Positions 1 through 7,953 of a stretch of 64,000 bases of DNA are shown piece by piece. Position 1 is the first letter of the stretch. Every line of letters starts with the position of its first letter. Under the pieces are notes generated by a model. That model was not told the DNA's origin, searched no databases, and saw only the letters and a list, made by a program, of their open reading frames with translations. Source of the DNA: Mediterraneibacter butyricigenes (GTDB taxonomy: Bacteria; Bacillota; Clostridia; Lachnospirales; Lachnospiraceae); assembly GCF_003574295.1 (NCBI RefSeq), contig NZ_BHGK01000001.1, forward strand, positions 1,798,001 to 1,862,000, in the 5' to 3' direction. A program made the translations under genes and the position numbers.

Positions 1-1
1 C

Positions 2-577
2 GCATCTATGGAAAAACAGGCGTCAGAAGATCCTAATTATGACACAAAATCTATTAATGCTGTTAAGGCAAGCTTAATGGGACCTCTTGCTAGTATAGGA
101 GACTCTGTATTCTGGGGTACACTAAAGATTATTGCTACAGGGATAGGAGTTTCCTTTGCTGCAGCAGGAAGTATTTTAGGACCAATTCTATATTTTCTGA
201 TTTATAATATACCAGCTACATTTGTAAGGCATATTTTACCAGTAATTGGATTTAAATCAGGTGAAAACTTTTTAAAGAAAGCTAGTGAAAATGGTACAAT
301 TCCATTATTGACTCAGTATGCTAGTATGATTGGTTTAATGACTATAGGAGCAATGGCATGTACTATGGTAAGTATATCAATTCCATTTACATATAATGTA
401 AAAGATGTTTCCTTTACAGTACAATCAATAATTGATAGTATTGCACCTGCTATATTACCTACGGGACTTACATTATTATGTATGAATATATTAAAGAAAG
501 GGAAAGTTGCCCCTGCTGTATTAATTATAATATTAGTTATTGCATCTATTATATTGCATTGTTTCGGGATTTTATAA
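2..577 (+). CDS. PTS mannose/fructose/sorbose-family IID component, C-terminal part
   Basis: This is the C-terminal ~190 residues of an EIID membrane subunit, which with EIIC forms the sugar channel of a mannose-family phosphotransferase system. The reading frame is open to the left edge, so the gene starts outside the window; the internal ATG at 8 is not the true start, since family members are about 270 residues. The conserved EIID block around LMGPLASIGDSVFW is visible near the left edge, followed by hydrophobic stretches typical of the C-terminal half. The gene ends 40 bp before the NanE-like gene, which has its own ribosome-binding site, so the two are probably co-transcribed. The substrate cannot be read from the sequence. 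The downstream sigma-54/LevR pair is the usual control for this PTS class. Confidence 0.9.
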   Translation, partial: ASMEKQASEDPNYDTKSINAVKASLMGPLASIGDSVFWGTLKIIATGIGVSFAAAGSILGPILYFLIYNIPATFVRHILPVIGFKSGENFLKKASENGTIPLLTQYASMIGLMTIGAMACTMVSISIPFTYNVKDVSFTVQSIIDSIAPAILPTGLTLLCMNILKKGKVAPAVLIIILVIASIILHCFGIL

Positions 578-617
578 CATCCAGTAATAATAAAATTTAA
601 CTTTAGGAGGAGAAAAT

Positions 618-1385
618 ATGAACATTGATAGGAAAAAGGCATTGTTAGATCAAATGAGAGGTGGATTAATTGTATCCTGTCAGACTCAGCCAGGTGATGT
701 AATCCACGATGGTACAAATACAGTTGTACTTATGGCTAAAGCTGCAGAATGGGCAGGAGCTGTTGGCATTCGTTCTAACAGTCCAGAGCAGGTAAAAGCT
801 ATTCATGAGGCTGTTAACCTTCCAATAATAGGCTTACATAAGATTAAGTATGACTGTTTAGACGATGTTATTATGACACCAACTATTGAGCATGCCATAG
901 CACTTTGGGAAGCAGGGGCAAGAATAATTGCCTTAGACTCTACCCAAATGTTAAATCATATAGGCAAACCAAGATGTGATCTAATTCCAATAATTAAAAA
1001 AGAGTTGCCAGAAGCAATTATTTTTGCTGATATTGATACCTATGATAATGCTTTACATGCTATAGAACTAGGAGCTGATATAGTTGCTCCAACTATGTGC
1101 GGTTATACAAAAGCCACCGAAGGGATTGAACCACCAGATCTTAGAGAATTTGCAAGAATGTGTAGAGATTTCAAGGGAAGAGCGGAAGTAATTATGGAAG
1201 GGCACATATATACTCCAGAGGATGCAATGAAAGCCATATATTTAGGTGCACATTCAGTGGTTGTAGGAAGTGCAATAACTCGTCCCCAGCTAATAACAAA
1301 ACGATTTGTTGATTTATTGGGAGGTCTACAAGATAACTGGCGTGATGCAGAGAAAACATGGACAGGTATAACAACTAATGCTTAA
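618..1385 (+). CDS. nanE: N-acetylmannosamine-6-phosphate 2-epimerase-like protein (NanE family)
   Basis: A 255-residue TIM-barrel protein of the NanE family, which interconverts ManNAc-6-P and GlcNAc-6-P in the cytoplasm. Visible family signatures are the N-terminal GGLIVSCQ stretch, IIGLHKIKY, the ARIIALDST strand, FADIDTYDNA and the C-terminal VVVGSAITRP phosphate-binding region. A strong ribosome-binding site (AGGAGG, 605-610) precedes the ATG. It lies directly after the PTS IID gene, so its substrate is probably a 6-phosphorylated sugar delivered by that PTS. With no sialic-acid lyase or kinase nearby, ManNAc import is one option. An epimerase for a related 2-substituted sugar phosphate is another. 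Confidence 0.88.
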   Translation: MNIDRKKALLDQMRGGLIVSCQTQPGDVIHDGTNTVVLMAKAAEWAGAVGIRSNSPEQVKAIHEAVNLPIIGLHKIKYDCLDDVIMTPTIEHAIALWEAGARIIALDSTQMLNHIGKPRCDLIPIIKKELPEAIIFADIDTYDNALHAIELGADIVAPTMCGYTKATEGIEPPDLREFARMCRDFKGRAEVIMEGHIYTPEDAMKAIYLGAHSVVVGSAITRPQLITKRFVDLLGGLQDNWRDAEKTWTGITTNA

Positions 1386-1420
1386 TATCGTTTTTTAGAA
1401 AAAATACTATATATGTCTAT

Positions 1421-1486
1421 ACTATTCCATAGTACTTTCTCGATTCAATATAATAAATTTACAGCTGAGAAAGTACTATGGATAGT
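1421..1486 (+). promoter_or_regulatory. Long inverted repeat upstream of the glycyl radical enzyme gene
   Basis: CCATAGTACTTTCTC (1427-1441) is perfectly complementary to GAGAAAGTACTATGG (1467-1481). Allowing one bulged T at 1426, the stem extends to ACTAT (1421-1425) against ATAGT (1482-1486), about 20 pairs around a 25-nt loop. It sits between the NanE-like gene and the GRE gene. No run of T follows, so a simple terminator is less likely than an mRNA processing or stability element or an operator. The function is inferred only. Confidence 0.5.
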
Positions 1487-1548
1487 TTCAACGTAATTAA
1501 TGATTTTGAAATTATATATGTGAAAATAATCCAAGGAAGGTGAATAGA

Positions 1549-3852
1549 ATGATAAAGAAAAAGCAGAACCTAAGCGGTAAAAAGACAAATGCAGAAATTG
1601 AAGCTAAGATGAAATGTGAAAAGTCTTTAGAAGAACAGCTGGAGATAATGGAGGAATATACTAAGAAGCATCAAGAAACTTTGGGTATGCCTAGAGATTT
1701 AAGAGAAATCCAATGTTTAAAAGTTATATATCCAAGACTATTGCGCAAAATAGAAAAAGAAGATTTATTTGCAGGCAGAATGGATTATCTCCCAGTAGGG
1801 TTTGGTTGTGTTACTTCTGTAGGTGGGGTAGGACATTATTGTCATTTTTATAATATGGAGAAATTTAGAGATGAATTATCTGATGCTGATATGGTTAATA
1901 GAGTAGATAAATTAATAGCTTATTGGGAAGAAGAAGATACAAAAACTAAATTTATGAATAGATATACTGATGGAATAATTAACACTGTTTATTCAAGTGA
2001 TATAATGTATGACGCTCCAGTAAGCACCGGTGCCCGCTTAAGCGGGATGATGCTTAATTACAATAAGCTTGTGGATAAAGGAATTGTTGGAATAAAGAAG
2101 GAAATTATTTCACGTATGGATGATGATTGCGATAATTCATTTTATAAAGCATGTATTGAAACATTAGACTTATTTACAAGCTGTTGTGACTTTTATATAG
2201 AAGAACTCAAAGCAGAGTGTACAACCTCCGATGAACCAAGGACTGAACAATTAAATACGATAATAGATAGCCTTTCGGTAATCAGAACGGAACCACCAAC
2301 AAATTTCCATCAAGCATTGCAGCTTGTATGGATGTATGCACTGTTGGCAGGAGTGATAAACTATGGAAGATTAGATGATATAGTAGGTGAATACTTGCAA
2401 AAAGATTTAGATGAGGGCAATATTACCTTTGAGAAGGCTAAAGCTTACGTTAAAAGTATATGGACATTAATTGAAAATAAGAGAACAACGGTAAATGGAA
2501 GAGTAATTGTTGGTGGAAGGGGAAGAAAAAATCCAGCTGCAGCAGATACATTTGCAAGAATTGCCTTAGAAGTATGTAATGAGTGTAGGTATGTTGAACC
2601 ACAATTCACACTTCGACTTTATGAAGATACTCCTCAGGACATTTATGATAAAGCGCTTGAGTGTTTAGCTAGTGGTGCTACTTATCCGACCTTATATAAC
2701 GATGAGGTGCATGTGCCAGGATTAATGAATTGCATGAGAATTAATGAAAAAGAAGCTGAGCAATATGCTCCATTTGGATGCGGAGAAATGAATATTGTAG
2801 GTATGACAGTAAGTCCTCCAAATTCAATAATTAACTTAACTAAGACTTTAAATATTGTGTTAAATGAAGGTGTAGATCCTTGGGATAATGTAAATAAAGC
2901 TGGTCCAATTAAATTGAAGAAGCTAGAAGATATTAACTCTTTTGAAGAGTTCTATGAAGAATATAGAAAATTACATGACTACTATGCAGAAATATGTGTT
3001 GATGGACAAATAAATTCATACAAAATAATGAATGAAGAAGTGTCATTTCTATTTAATAGTATTTTAATGGATGATTGCTTAGAAAAAGGTAAAGCTCTTC
3101 TTGATGGAGGTATAAAATACTTAGGTGGGTGCTGTGAAACCTTTGGAAACATAAATTGCTCTGACTCGATTTATGCTATTAAAAAGCTAGTTTTTGATGA
3201 TAAAAAATACACGTTAAGAGAAATAAATAATGCTTTGGTTAATGACTTTAAAGGATATGAAAGGCTTCAAAAGGATTTAAAGGATTGCCCTAAGTATGGA
3301 AATGATTATAAAGAGGTGGATGAAGTTGCCAATATGGTATACGAAACCTCTGCTAAAACCATTCGTAGATTTGGAATTGAAAAAGGATTAAAGTATTATG
3401 GCATTGTTATTATTAATAATCAGGCAAATACTGAATGGGGACTTAAAACCAGTGCTTCTGCTGATGGAAGAAATAATAAGGTTTTTCTTAATCCATCTAA
3501 TAACCCTCAAGGTGGCGCCGATAAAAATGGTCCTACAGCAATGCTTAATTCTCTTTCAAAATTTGATTCTCGATACCATCTTGGTTCCGTACAGAATATT
3601 AAGTTCCAGACTAATTTCTTTAAAGAGAATATGGATAAAATCAAAATGTTGTTTAAAACCTATTTTAAACATGGAGGATGCCAACTAATGGTAACGGTGG
3701 TAGATAAACATGCTTTAGAAGACGCTATGATACATCCGGAAAACTACCCTAATCTTATTGTAAGAGTAAGCGGCTTTAGCGCTGTTTTTGTTAACCTTGA
3801 TAGAAGTGTTCAAGAAGAGTTATTGTCAAGAACTCTTTATGAGGGGGTTTAA
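1549..3852 (+). CDS. Glycyl radical enzyme of the PFL/dehydratase superfamily, substrate unknown
   Basis: A 767-residue glycyl radical enzyme. I chose the ATG at 1549 because AAGGAAGG (1533-1540) sits 8 nt upstream; an in-frame GTG at 1540 overlaps that site. The C-terminal glycyl-radical loop reads RVSGFSAVF, with the radical glycine at about Gly742. The active-site loop reads FGCGEMN, with the thiyl cysteine at about Cys411 and a glutamate two residues later (Glu413). The C-x-E arrangement is that of GRE eliminases (glycerol, choline, hydroxyproline and isethionate enzymes), whereas pyruvate formate-lyase has adjacent cysteines. I therefore infer an elimination or ring-opening reaction rather than thiolysis. 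The activase gene follows within 2 bp. PTS, epimerase, aldolase and sugar oxidoreductase neighbours suggest a phosphorylated sugar derivative as substrate. Confidence 0.92.
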   Translation: MIKKKQNLSGKKTNAEIEAKMKCEKSLEEQLEIMEEYTKKHQETLGMPRDLREIQCLKVIYPRLLRKIEKEDLFAGRMDYLPVGFGCVTSVGGVGHYCHFYNMEKFRDELSDADMVNRVDKLIAYWEEEDTKTKFMNRYTDGIINTVYSSDIMYDAPVSTGARLSGMMLNYNKLVDKGIVGIKKEIISRMDDDCDNSFYKACIETLDLFTSCCDFYIEELKAECTTSDEPRTEQLNTIIDSLSVIRTEPPTNFHQALQLVWMYALLAGVINYGRLDDIVGEYLQKDLDEGNITFEKAKAYVKSIWTLIENKRTTVNGRVIVGGRGRKNPAAADTFARIALEVCNECRYVEPQFTLRLYEDTPQDIYDKALECLASGATYPTLYNDEVHVPGLMNCMRINEKEAEQYAPFGCGEMNIVGMTVSPPNSIINLTKTLNIVLNEGVDPWDNVNKAGPIKLKKLEDINSFEEFYEEYRKLHDYYAEICVDGQINSYKIMNEEVSFLFNSILMDDCLEKGKALLDGGIKYLGGCCETFGNINCSDSIYAIKKLVFDDKKYTLREINNALVNDFKGYERLQKDLKDCPKYGNDYKEVDEVANMVYETSAKTIRRFGIEKGLKYYGIVIINNQANTEWGLKTSASADGRNNKVFLNPSNNPQGGADKNGPTAMLNSLSKFDSRYHLGSVQNIKFQTNFFKENMDKIKMLFKTYFKHGGCQLMVTVVDKHALEDAMIHPENYPNLIVRVSGFSAVFVNLDRSVQEELLSRTLYEGV

Positions 3853-3853
3853 T

Positions 3854-4762
3854 ATGGATATAATCGGAAGTGTTATGGAGATAGAAAAGTTTGCTATCCA
3901 CGATGGACCGGGCATAAGAAGCACAATTTTTTTGCAGGGATGTCCACTTCACTGCCCATGGTGTGCTAATCCTGAATCCCAACAAATTAATACTCACTTA
4001 ATGTATAATAGTAAAAAATGTGTTAAATGCGGGACTTGCGTTAAGAATTGCCCACAAAAGGCAATTACGGTAGAGAATGGTCAGTTAAATTTTGACCGAA
4101 AAAAATGCATAACTTGTAAGACCTGCAAGGAAAATTGCCCTGCAGATGCAATTAGTTTTATTGGAGAGAGAAAATCTATTGAAGAGGTTATGGAATCTAT
4201 ACTTAGGGATAAGAATTATTATGAAGAATCCGGCGGAGGAGTGACAATCTCTGGTGGAGAGCCTTTTGTTCAGTTCGATTTTCTTATTAATGTATTGAAG
4301 AAATGTAAAGAATATAATATTAATACCGCTATAGAAACAACTGGAGATACCAGTTGGAGTAACATAGAAATGGTTCTACCTTATGTTGATTTATTTCTCT
4401 ATGATATGAAACATAGTGTCCCGGAAAAAATTATTGAAATTACTGGTGGAAATGGATATAGGATTCAAGAGAATTTAGTTAAACTAGCTAAAGAGGATCC
4501 CAATAAAATTATCATTAGAGTTCCTGTTATTCCTGGCTTTAATTACTATGATAATGTCATTAAAGATATTATTAATATGGCGTTGCAATTAAAGATCCCA
4601 GAAGTGAATTTACTTCCATATCATAATCTTGGAGCCTCAAAGTATGATCAATTAGGAAAAGAATATACTCTAAAAGATGTAAAAATGATGTCTAAAAGCG
4701 AACTTAAGCATTATGAGAATTACGGAGAAGCAGTAGGGGTAATGGTTAAAATTGGAGGATGA
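3854..4762 (+). CDS. Glycyl radical enzyme activating protein (radical SAM)
   Basis: A 302-residue radical S-adenosylmethionine enzyme that would install the glycyl radical on the GRE encoded just upstream. The radical SAM motif CxxxCxxC is seen as GCPLHCPWC (Cys30, Cys34, Cys37). Two ferredoxin-type 4Fe-4S inserts follow (CVKCGTCVKNCP and CITCKTCKENCP), typical of dehydratase-type activases and absent from the short pyruvate formate-lyase activase. The GGGVTISGGEPF stretch is the SAM-binding region. The start at 3854 follows GAGGGGG (3841-3847), which overlaps the end of the GRE gene, so the pair is tightly coupled. An upstream in-frame start inside the GRE gene lacks such a site. Confidence 0.93.
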   Translation: MDIIGSVMEIEKFAIHDGPGIRSTIFLQGCPLHCPWCANPESQQINTHLMYNSKKCVKCGTCVKNCPQKAITVENGQLNFDRKKCITCKTCKENCPADAISFIGERKSIEEVMESILRDKNYYEESGGGVTISGGEPFVQFDFLINVLKKCKEYNINTAIETTGDTSWSNIEMVLPYVDLFLYDMKHSVPEKIIEITGGNGYRIQENLVKLAKEDPNKIIIRVPVIPGFNYYDNVIKDIINMALQLKIPEVNLLPYHNLGASKYDQLGKEYTLKDVKMMSKSELKHYENYGEAVGVMVKIGG

Positions 4763-4783
4763 TAATAAACTGATATTTTACAC

Positions 4784-4826
4784 AATAGAGAAATTGTTTA
4801 TTACAATTTCTCTATTCTTAGTTTTA
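4784..4826 (+). terminator. Intrinsic terminator after the GRE activase
   Basis: A perfect 14-bp stem, AATAGAGAAATTGT (4784-4797) with ACAATTTCTCTATT (4803-4816), encloses a 5-nt loop and is followed by a T-rich stretch (CTTAGTTTTAG). It ends or attenuates the PTS/NanE/GRE/activase transcript before the phosphatase gene. Confidence 0.7.
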
Positions 4827-4853
4827 GAATTTTTATAAAGGTTGTTGATAAGT

Positions 4854-5507
4854 ATGAAGGATATAAAAGCAATTATTTTTGATTTAGATGGACTAATGTT
4901 CGATACAGAAAGAATGAATTTATCGTTAATAAACAAGTTGGGAGCAACATATGGAATTAGAATGTCAGAAGATGATTATACCAAACTTTTAGGACTGGGA
5001 CCAGAAAGTATGGAATTTATAAATAAAGAATTTCCCTACTTTTCAAGGTTAGGATTTAGCGATGAGAAAAGGACAGAGTATATAAGAGAATATTTTAAAA
5101 AGCCTGGGGATGCGAATAAAGAAGGCTTAAGAGAACTGTATGAGTATGCAAGAAAAAGATATAAGATAGCTATTGGAAGTAATTCTGCAATGACTTTTAT
5201 TAGAAGTATGTTAGATTATTCTGGCTTTTCAATGGATTTTGATTTTATATTAGGAGGGGATATGGGAATTAAGTCAAAGCCGGAACCAGATATTTATCTA
5301 ACCATTGCAAAAAAGCTAGGAGTAAGACCAGAAAATTGTATTGTTTTAGAGGACTCTAAGACAGGATTAATGGCTGCTAAAAGAGCAAATATGTTGTCTG
5401 TATTCATTGAGGATATGGTGCATTATAATAGTGAGATAGAGGAGTACATGCAGTATCAGTGCAAGTCATTGAATGAGGTTATAAATATATTAAGAAGTTT
5501 ACGATAA
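4854..5507 (+). CDS. HAD-superfamily sugar phosphatase / beta-phosphoglucomutase-like protein
   Basis: A 217-residue haloacid dehalogenase-type hydrolase. Motif I is FDLDGLMFD (nucleophile about Asp10, acid about Asp12), motif II GSNSA, the motif III lysine lies in KSKPEPDIY, and motif IV is VLEDSKTGL. An alpha-helical cap lies between motifs I and II, as in subfamily I enzymes that act on small sugar phosphates. I chose the ATG at 4854 because the AAAGG at 4837-4841 is too close to the upstream TTG at 4842. In this locus it may remove phosphate from a pathway product or dead-end intermediate. A mutase role is possible but no partner kinase or phosphorylase is present. Confidence 0.85.
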   Translation: MKDIKAIIFDLDGLMFDTERMNLSLINKLGATYGIRMSEDDYTKLLGLGPESMEFINKEFPYFSRLGFSDEKRTEYIREYFKKPGDANKEGLRELYEYARKRYKIAIGSNSAMTFIRSMLDYSGFSMDFDFILGGDMGIKSKPEPDIYLTIAKKLGVRPENCIVLEDSKTGLMAAKRANMLSVFIEDMVHYNSEIEEYMQYQCKSLNEVINILRSLR

Positions 5508-5572
5508 CTTAATTTAGACTGAGACATAGTTTATATGAGACTCTCACTCTGTGTATTATTCCTTAGGACATT

Positions 5573-5580
5573 AGTATTAC
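5573..5580 (+). repeat. Left 8-bp target duplication AGTATTAC
   Basis: AGTATTAC directly precedes the left end of the insertion (GAGACTATG at 5581). It recurs directly after the right end at 10654-10661, as expected of an 8-bp target duplication. It shows that everything from 5581 to 10653 descends from one insertion between the phosphatase gene and the 3' end of rpoN. Confidence 0.75.
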
Positions 5581-5673
5581 GAGACTATGAAGAAAAGGAC
5601 CTGTTGACAAACTAGAGAGAAATGGCTTTCTGTATGGTATACTTATTATATCAATTGCAGGAGGTCATTATTT

Positions 5674-5838
5674 ATGATGGGAAAACAAAGCGGACAAATC
5701 CAGATGGTAATTCTTGACATAGATTCTATGATCCCAGAAGATCATCTTCTGAGACGGATTAAAAACTGTGTAAATTTTGATTTTATATACGAAAAGGCAG
5801 CCCCCTATTATTCCCATGTTGGCAGAAAATCTATCGAT
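5674..5838 (+). pseudogene. 5' fragment of IS1182-like transposase (copy 1)
   Basis: It encodes the first ~55 residues (MMGKQSGQIQMVILDIDS through VGRKSID), identical to the start of the transposase at 18056-19365. It follows the same ribosome-binding site, GGAGG in TTGCAGGAGGTC. After the codons for KSID the frame runs into unrelated IS21 DNA and stops at 5928. The rest of the gene resumes near 9448. Confidence 0.88.
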
Positions 5839-6661
5839 CTGCATATTGCGAAGCTAATCGGCCGGGTTTGCGGAGCAAAACGGCCGCATTCCGTTTCTGA
5901 ACAGCCGATTTATCACCTGTCTGTATAATCCAATCCTTATAATGATGATAGCCATCCGAGGGATGGTGAATATATCATTTTAAGGAGGATAATGTATGCA
6001 GTTGGATTACAAGGACATCATTATCAAACACTACGCGCTATCAATGACTGGAAGCGAAATAGCACGTCAGACTGGTTTCAGTAAGTCTGGTGTTAATGAC
6101 TTCTTGAGAGCATTCAAGAAGTGTGAAGATCTGGAGTATCCATTACCGGCAGGTATTACCAACTATGGTATTGCTCTGAAGGTGTATGGATCTGTACCAG
6201 GTTCAGGAGGCCGAAACGAGAACATCGAACTTCCTGATTATGAAGAAGCTGCCATGCTTATGGCAACACGCAAAAACATGACACTCATGTTTCTTTGGAA
6301 TCGCTACAAGAAAAAGTGTGAAGAAGAAGGTGTCCGCTTCTATCAGTATAGTCAGTATTGCGAACTCTACAACAAGTGGTGCGAAGAGAATTACGAAACT
6401 GCCCACTTTGATGCTGTTATCGCGCAAAAAATGGAAGTTGATTTTGCAGGTCAGACCTTCTCTATGACAGATCCTCTTACTGGGGAAATCATGACCATCG
6501 TCGTATTTGTAACTATCCTGCCGTGCTCACAGTATATCTATGCAGAAGGAATGCTCTCAACGAGGGAACCACAGTGGATTGAGGTCAACAATCATGCTCT
6601 GGATTACTTTGGCGGAGTTCCGGCGTTAGTAGTCTGTGATAATTGCAAACAGGCTGTTGAA
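5839..6661 (+). mobile_element. IS21-family element fragment A (left end plus istA 5' part)
   Basis: It begins at the break in the IS1182-like transposase, with TGCATATTGCGAAGC as the probable terminal sequence. It contains a leader with a small hairpin (CCATCC/GGATGG near 5951-5965) and the start of an istA gene. It is cut off inside istA at about 6661, with no right end or istB, so it cannot move by itself. Confidence 0.65.
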
Positions 6662-6673
6662 TATTCCGGATGA
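5996..6673 (+). pseudogene. istA: istA transposase fragment (IS21 family), N-terminal part
   Basis: It encodes 225 residues, of which about 222 match the N-terminal half of IS21-type transposases. There is an N-terminal helix-turn-helix (IARQTGFSKSGVNDFL). The DDE core has its first aspartate in MEVDFAG and its second in VVCDNCKQAV. The ATG is preceded by AAGGAGGA (5983-5990). The frame ends shortly after the second aspartate, where unrelated sequence begins, so the third catalytic residue and the C-terminus are missing. It differs clearly from the istA remnant on the other strand. Confidence 0.85.
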
Positions 6674-6976
6674 CTTTCCATCACCTATCCGGTGATATGG
6701 AAATCACTTTTAAGATTCGTTTTTGTGTATCCCAAATTATTATTTCTACGTGAATATTGGTAAAGGCTGCTTCGCACCGTAGATACGGCAAGGCCTTAAC
6801 AAATATTCCCATAGAAATAGACATATAATCAAGCACAAAAAAGTTGATTTCCGAGTACCGGAACTCCGATTTCCAAATTTCTGTATATACCGGCCAGATA
6901 GAGCACACTGCACGGCGTTTTAGTGCATAGCTTCCGCCAATACAGTGCACGCTTTCCGGTCATCAGTGCATGATGC
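6662..6976. other. Non-coding tail of IS21 fragment B
   Basis: This stretch lies downstream of istB and the small coupled gene on the minus strand. It contains a short inverted repeat (ATCACC/GGTGAT, 6680-6697) near the junction with fragment A. An open frame of 89 codons on the minus strand has no recognisable domain and I do not count it as a gene. It probably includes the right end of fragment B, but I could not fix the terminal repeat. Confidence 0.4.
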
Positions 6977-7168
6977 TTATTCTGGTATAGCTATTCCAGC
7001 TTCTGTTAATAGAGCCTCAAGTAGGTTTACCCGGTCTAGCAGATAACTGATTTTCTTCCAGTTGGAAGAACACAGTTCCTCTGCCTCCTGTAATGTAGCA
7101 CATGCAACCTGGTAATCTACCCAGATTTCACACTTGCTGCGTGAATGGAAGGGACATTCTTTCATCAT
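6977..7168 (-). CDS. Small protein coupled to istB, function unknown
   Basis: It encodes 63 residues and its ATG overlaps the istB stop codon, so translation is probably coupled. The sequence has several Cys and His residues near the N-terminus ([13 protein letters not shown]) and a helical, possibly coiled-coil C-terminal half ending in a Leu-rich segment. I do not recognise a family. The position implies an accessory gene carried by this IS21 subtype, or a remnant of one. Confidence 0.5.
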   Translation of the reverse strand: MMKECPFHSRSKCEIWVDYQVACATLQEAEELCSSNWKKISYLLDRVNLLEALLTEAGIAIPE

Positions 7169-7953
7169 GAAATGCCTCCTTCCGTTTTTGTCTTCAAGCC
7201 ATGACGTTTTCTCATTGAGACTTTTCCTTCAATGAGAACATCATATGCATTGTTTGTAATACGATTCATGATAGCCTCTGCAACAGGGCTTCCTTCATCG
7301 TATTCTGGATCAATACGACCATACCATTCCTCATCAGTGTACTGTGTACAAAGAATCATGGAGCCTTTCGGACTGTTGACTCTTTTTTCAATGATTTCAA
7401 GAAGATCGTATCTTTCCTGGGTAGACAGTTTTCGAATCAACCATTCATCAATGATAAGAAGTTCTGTCTTACAGTAAGCGTTGATTACCTTTCGGTAAGT
7501 GCCGTCCTGTTTGGAGAGTGACAACTCATCTAAGAGTTCAGGCATTCTGATATATCTTACTGTTTTGAATTTACGGCACGCTGCATTACCCAAGGCGCAT
7601 GCGATGTATGTTTTGCCGGAACCGGTGGCTCCTTTTAAGATGATATGGTGCCCTTCATTAATGTATTGGCAGGTCGAGAACCGAAGCATCTGTGCTTTAT
7701 CAAACTTACGATCAGGAATGTATTCGATATCCTCAATACATGCTGACGAGACAGAGAAAGCAGCTCTCTTGATAAGATTTTTTAACTTGTTTGCCTGACG
7801 CCTGTTCCATTCTGCGTCGACCAGAAGTCCAAGGCGTTCCTCAAATCCTAATAGATTATAAGATTTCGAATCGTTTATCTGATTCTGAAATTCATCGGCC
7901 ATGGCACTACAGTTCAGCGCCTTCAGTTTCTCAAAGGTAGATGCATTAATCAT
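7165..7953 (-). CDS. istB: IstB-like ATPase of IS21-family element
   Basis: A 262-residue AAA+ ATPase related to DnaC that selects target DNA and activates the IstA transposase. Walker A is GATGSGKT and Walker B is LLIIDEW. The N-terminal helical region ([19 protein letters not shown]) and the C-terminal block around [10 protein letters not shown] and [11 protein letters not shown] fit the family, and the length is normal. It overlaps the end of istA by 4 bp. The gene looks intact, although its partner istA is broken. Confidence 0.92.
   Translation of the reverse strand: MINASTFEKLKALNCSAMADEFQNQINDSKSYNLLGFEERLGLLVDAEWNRRQANKLKNLIKRAAFSVSSACIEDIEYIPDRKFDKAQMLRFSTCQYINEGHHIILKGATGSGKTYIACALGNAACRKFKTVRYIRMPELLDELSLSKQDGTYRKVINAYCKTELLIIDEWLIRKLSTQERYDLLEIIEKRVNSPKGSMILCTQYTDEEWYGRIDPEYDEGSPVAEAIMNRITNNAYDVLIEGKVSMRKRHGLKTKTEGGIS

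Noticed and set aside
313-717. Minus-strand open frame overlapping the PTS IID and NanE genes
   Set aside because: It is the complement of two well-supported genes and has no ribosome-binding site.
6681-6950. 89-codon minus-strand open frame in the IS21 debris
   Set aside because: No ribosome-binding site, no recognisable domain, and it spans a junction region of IS fragments.
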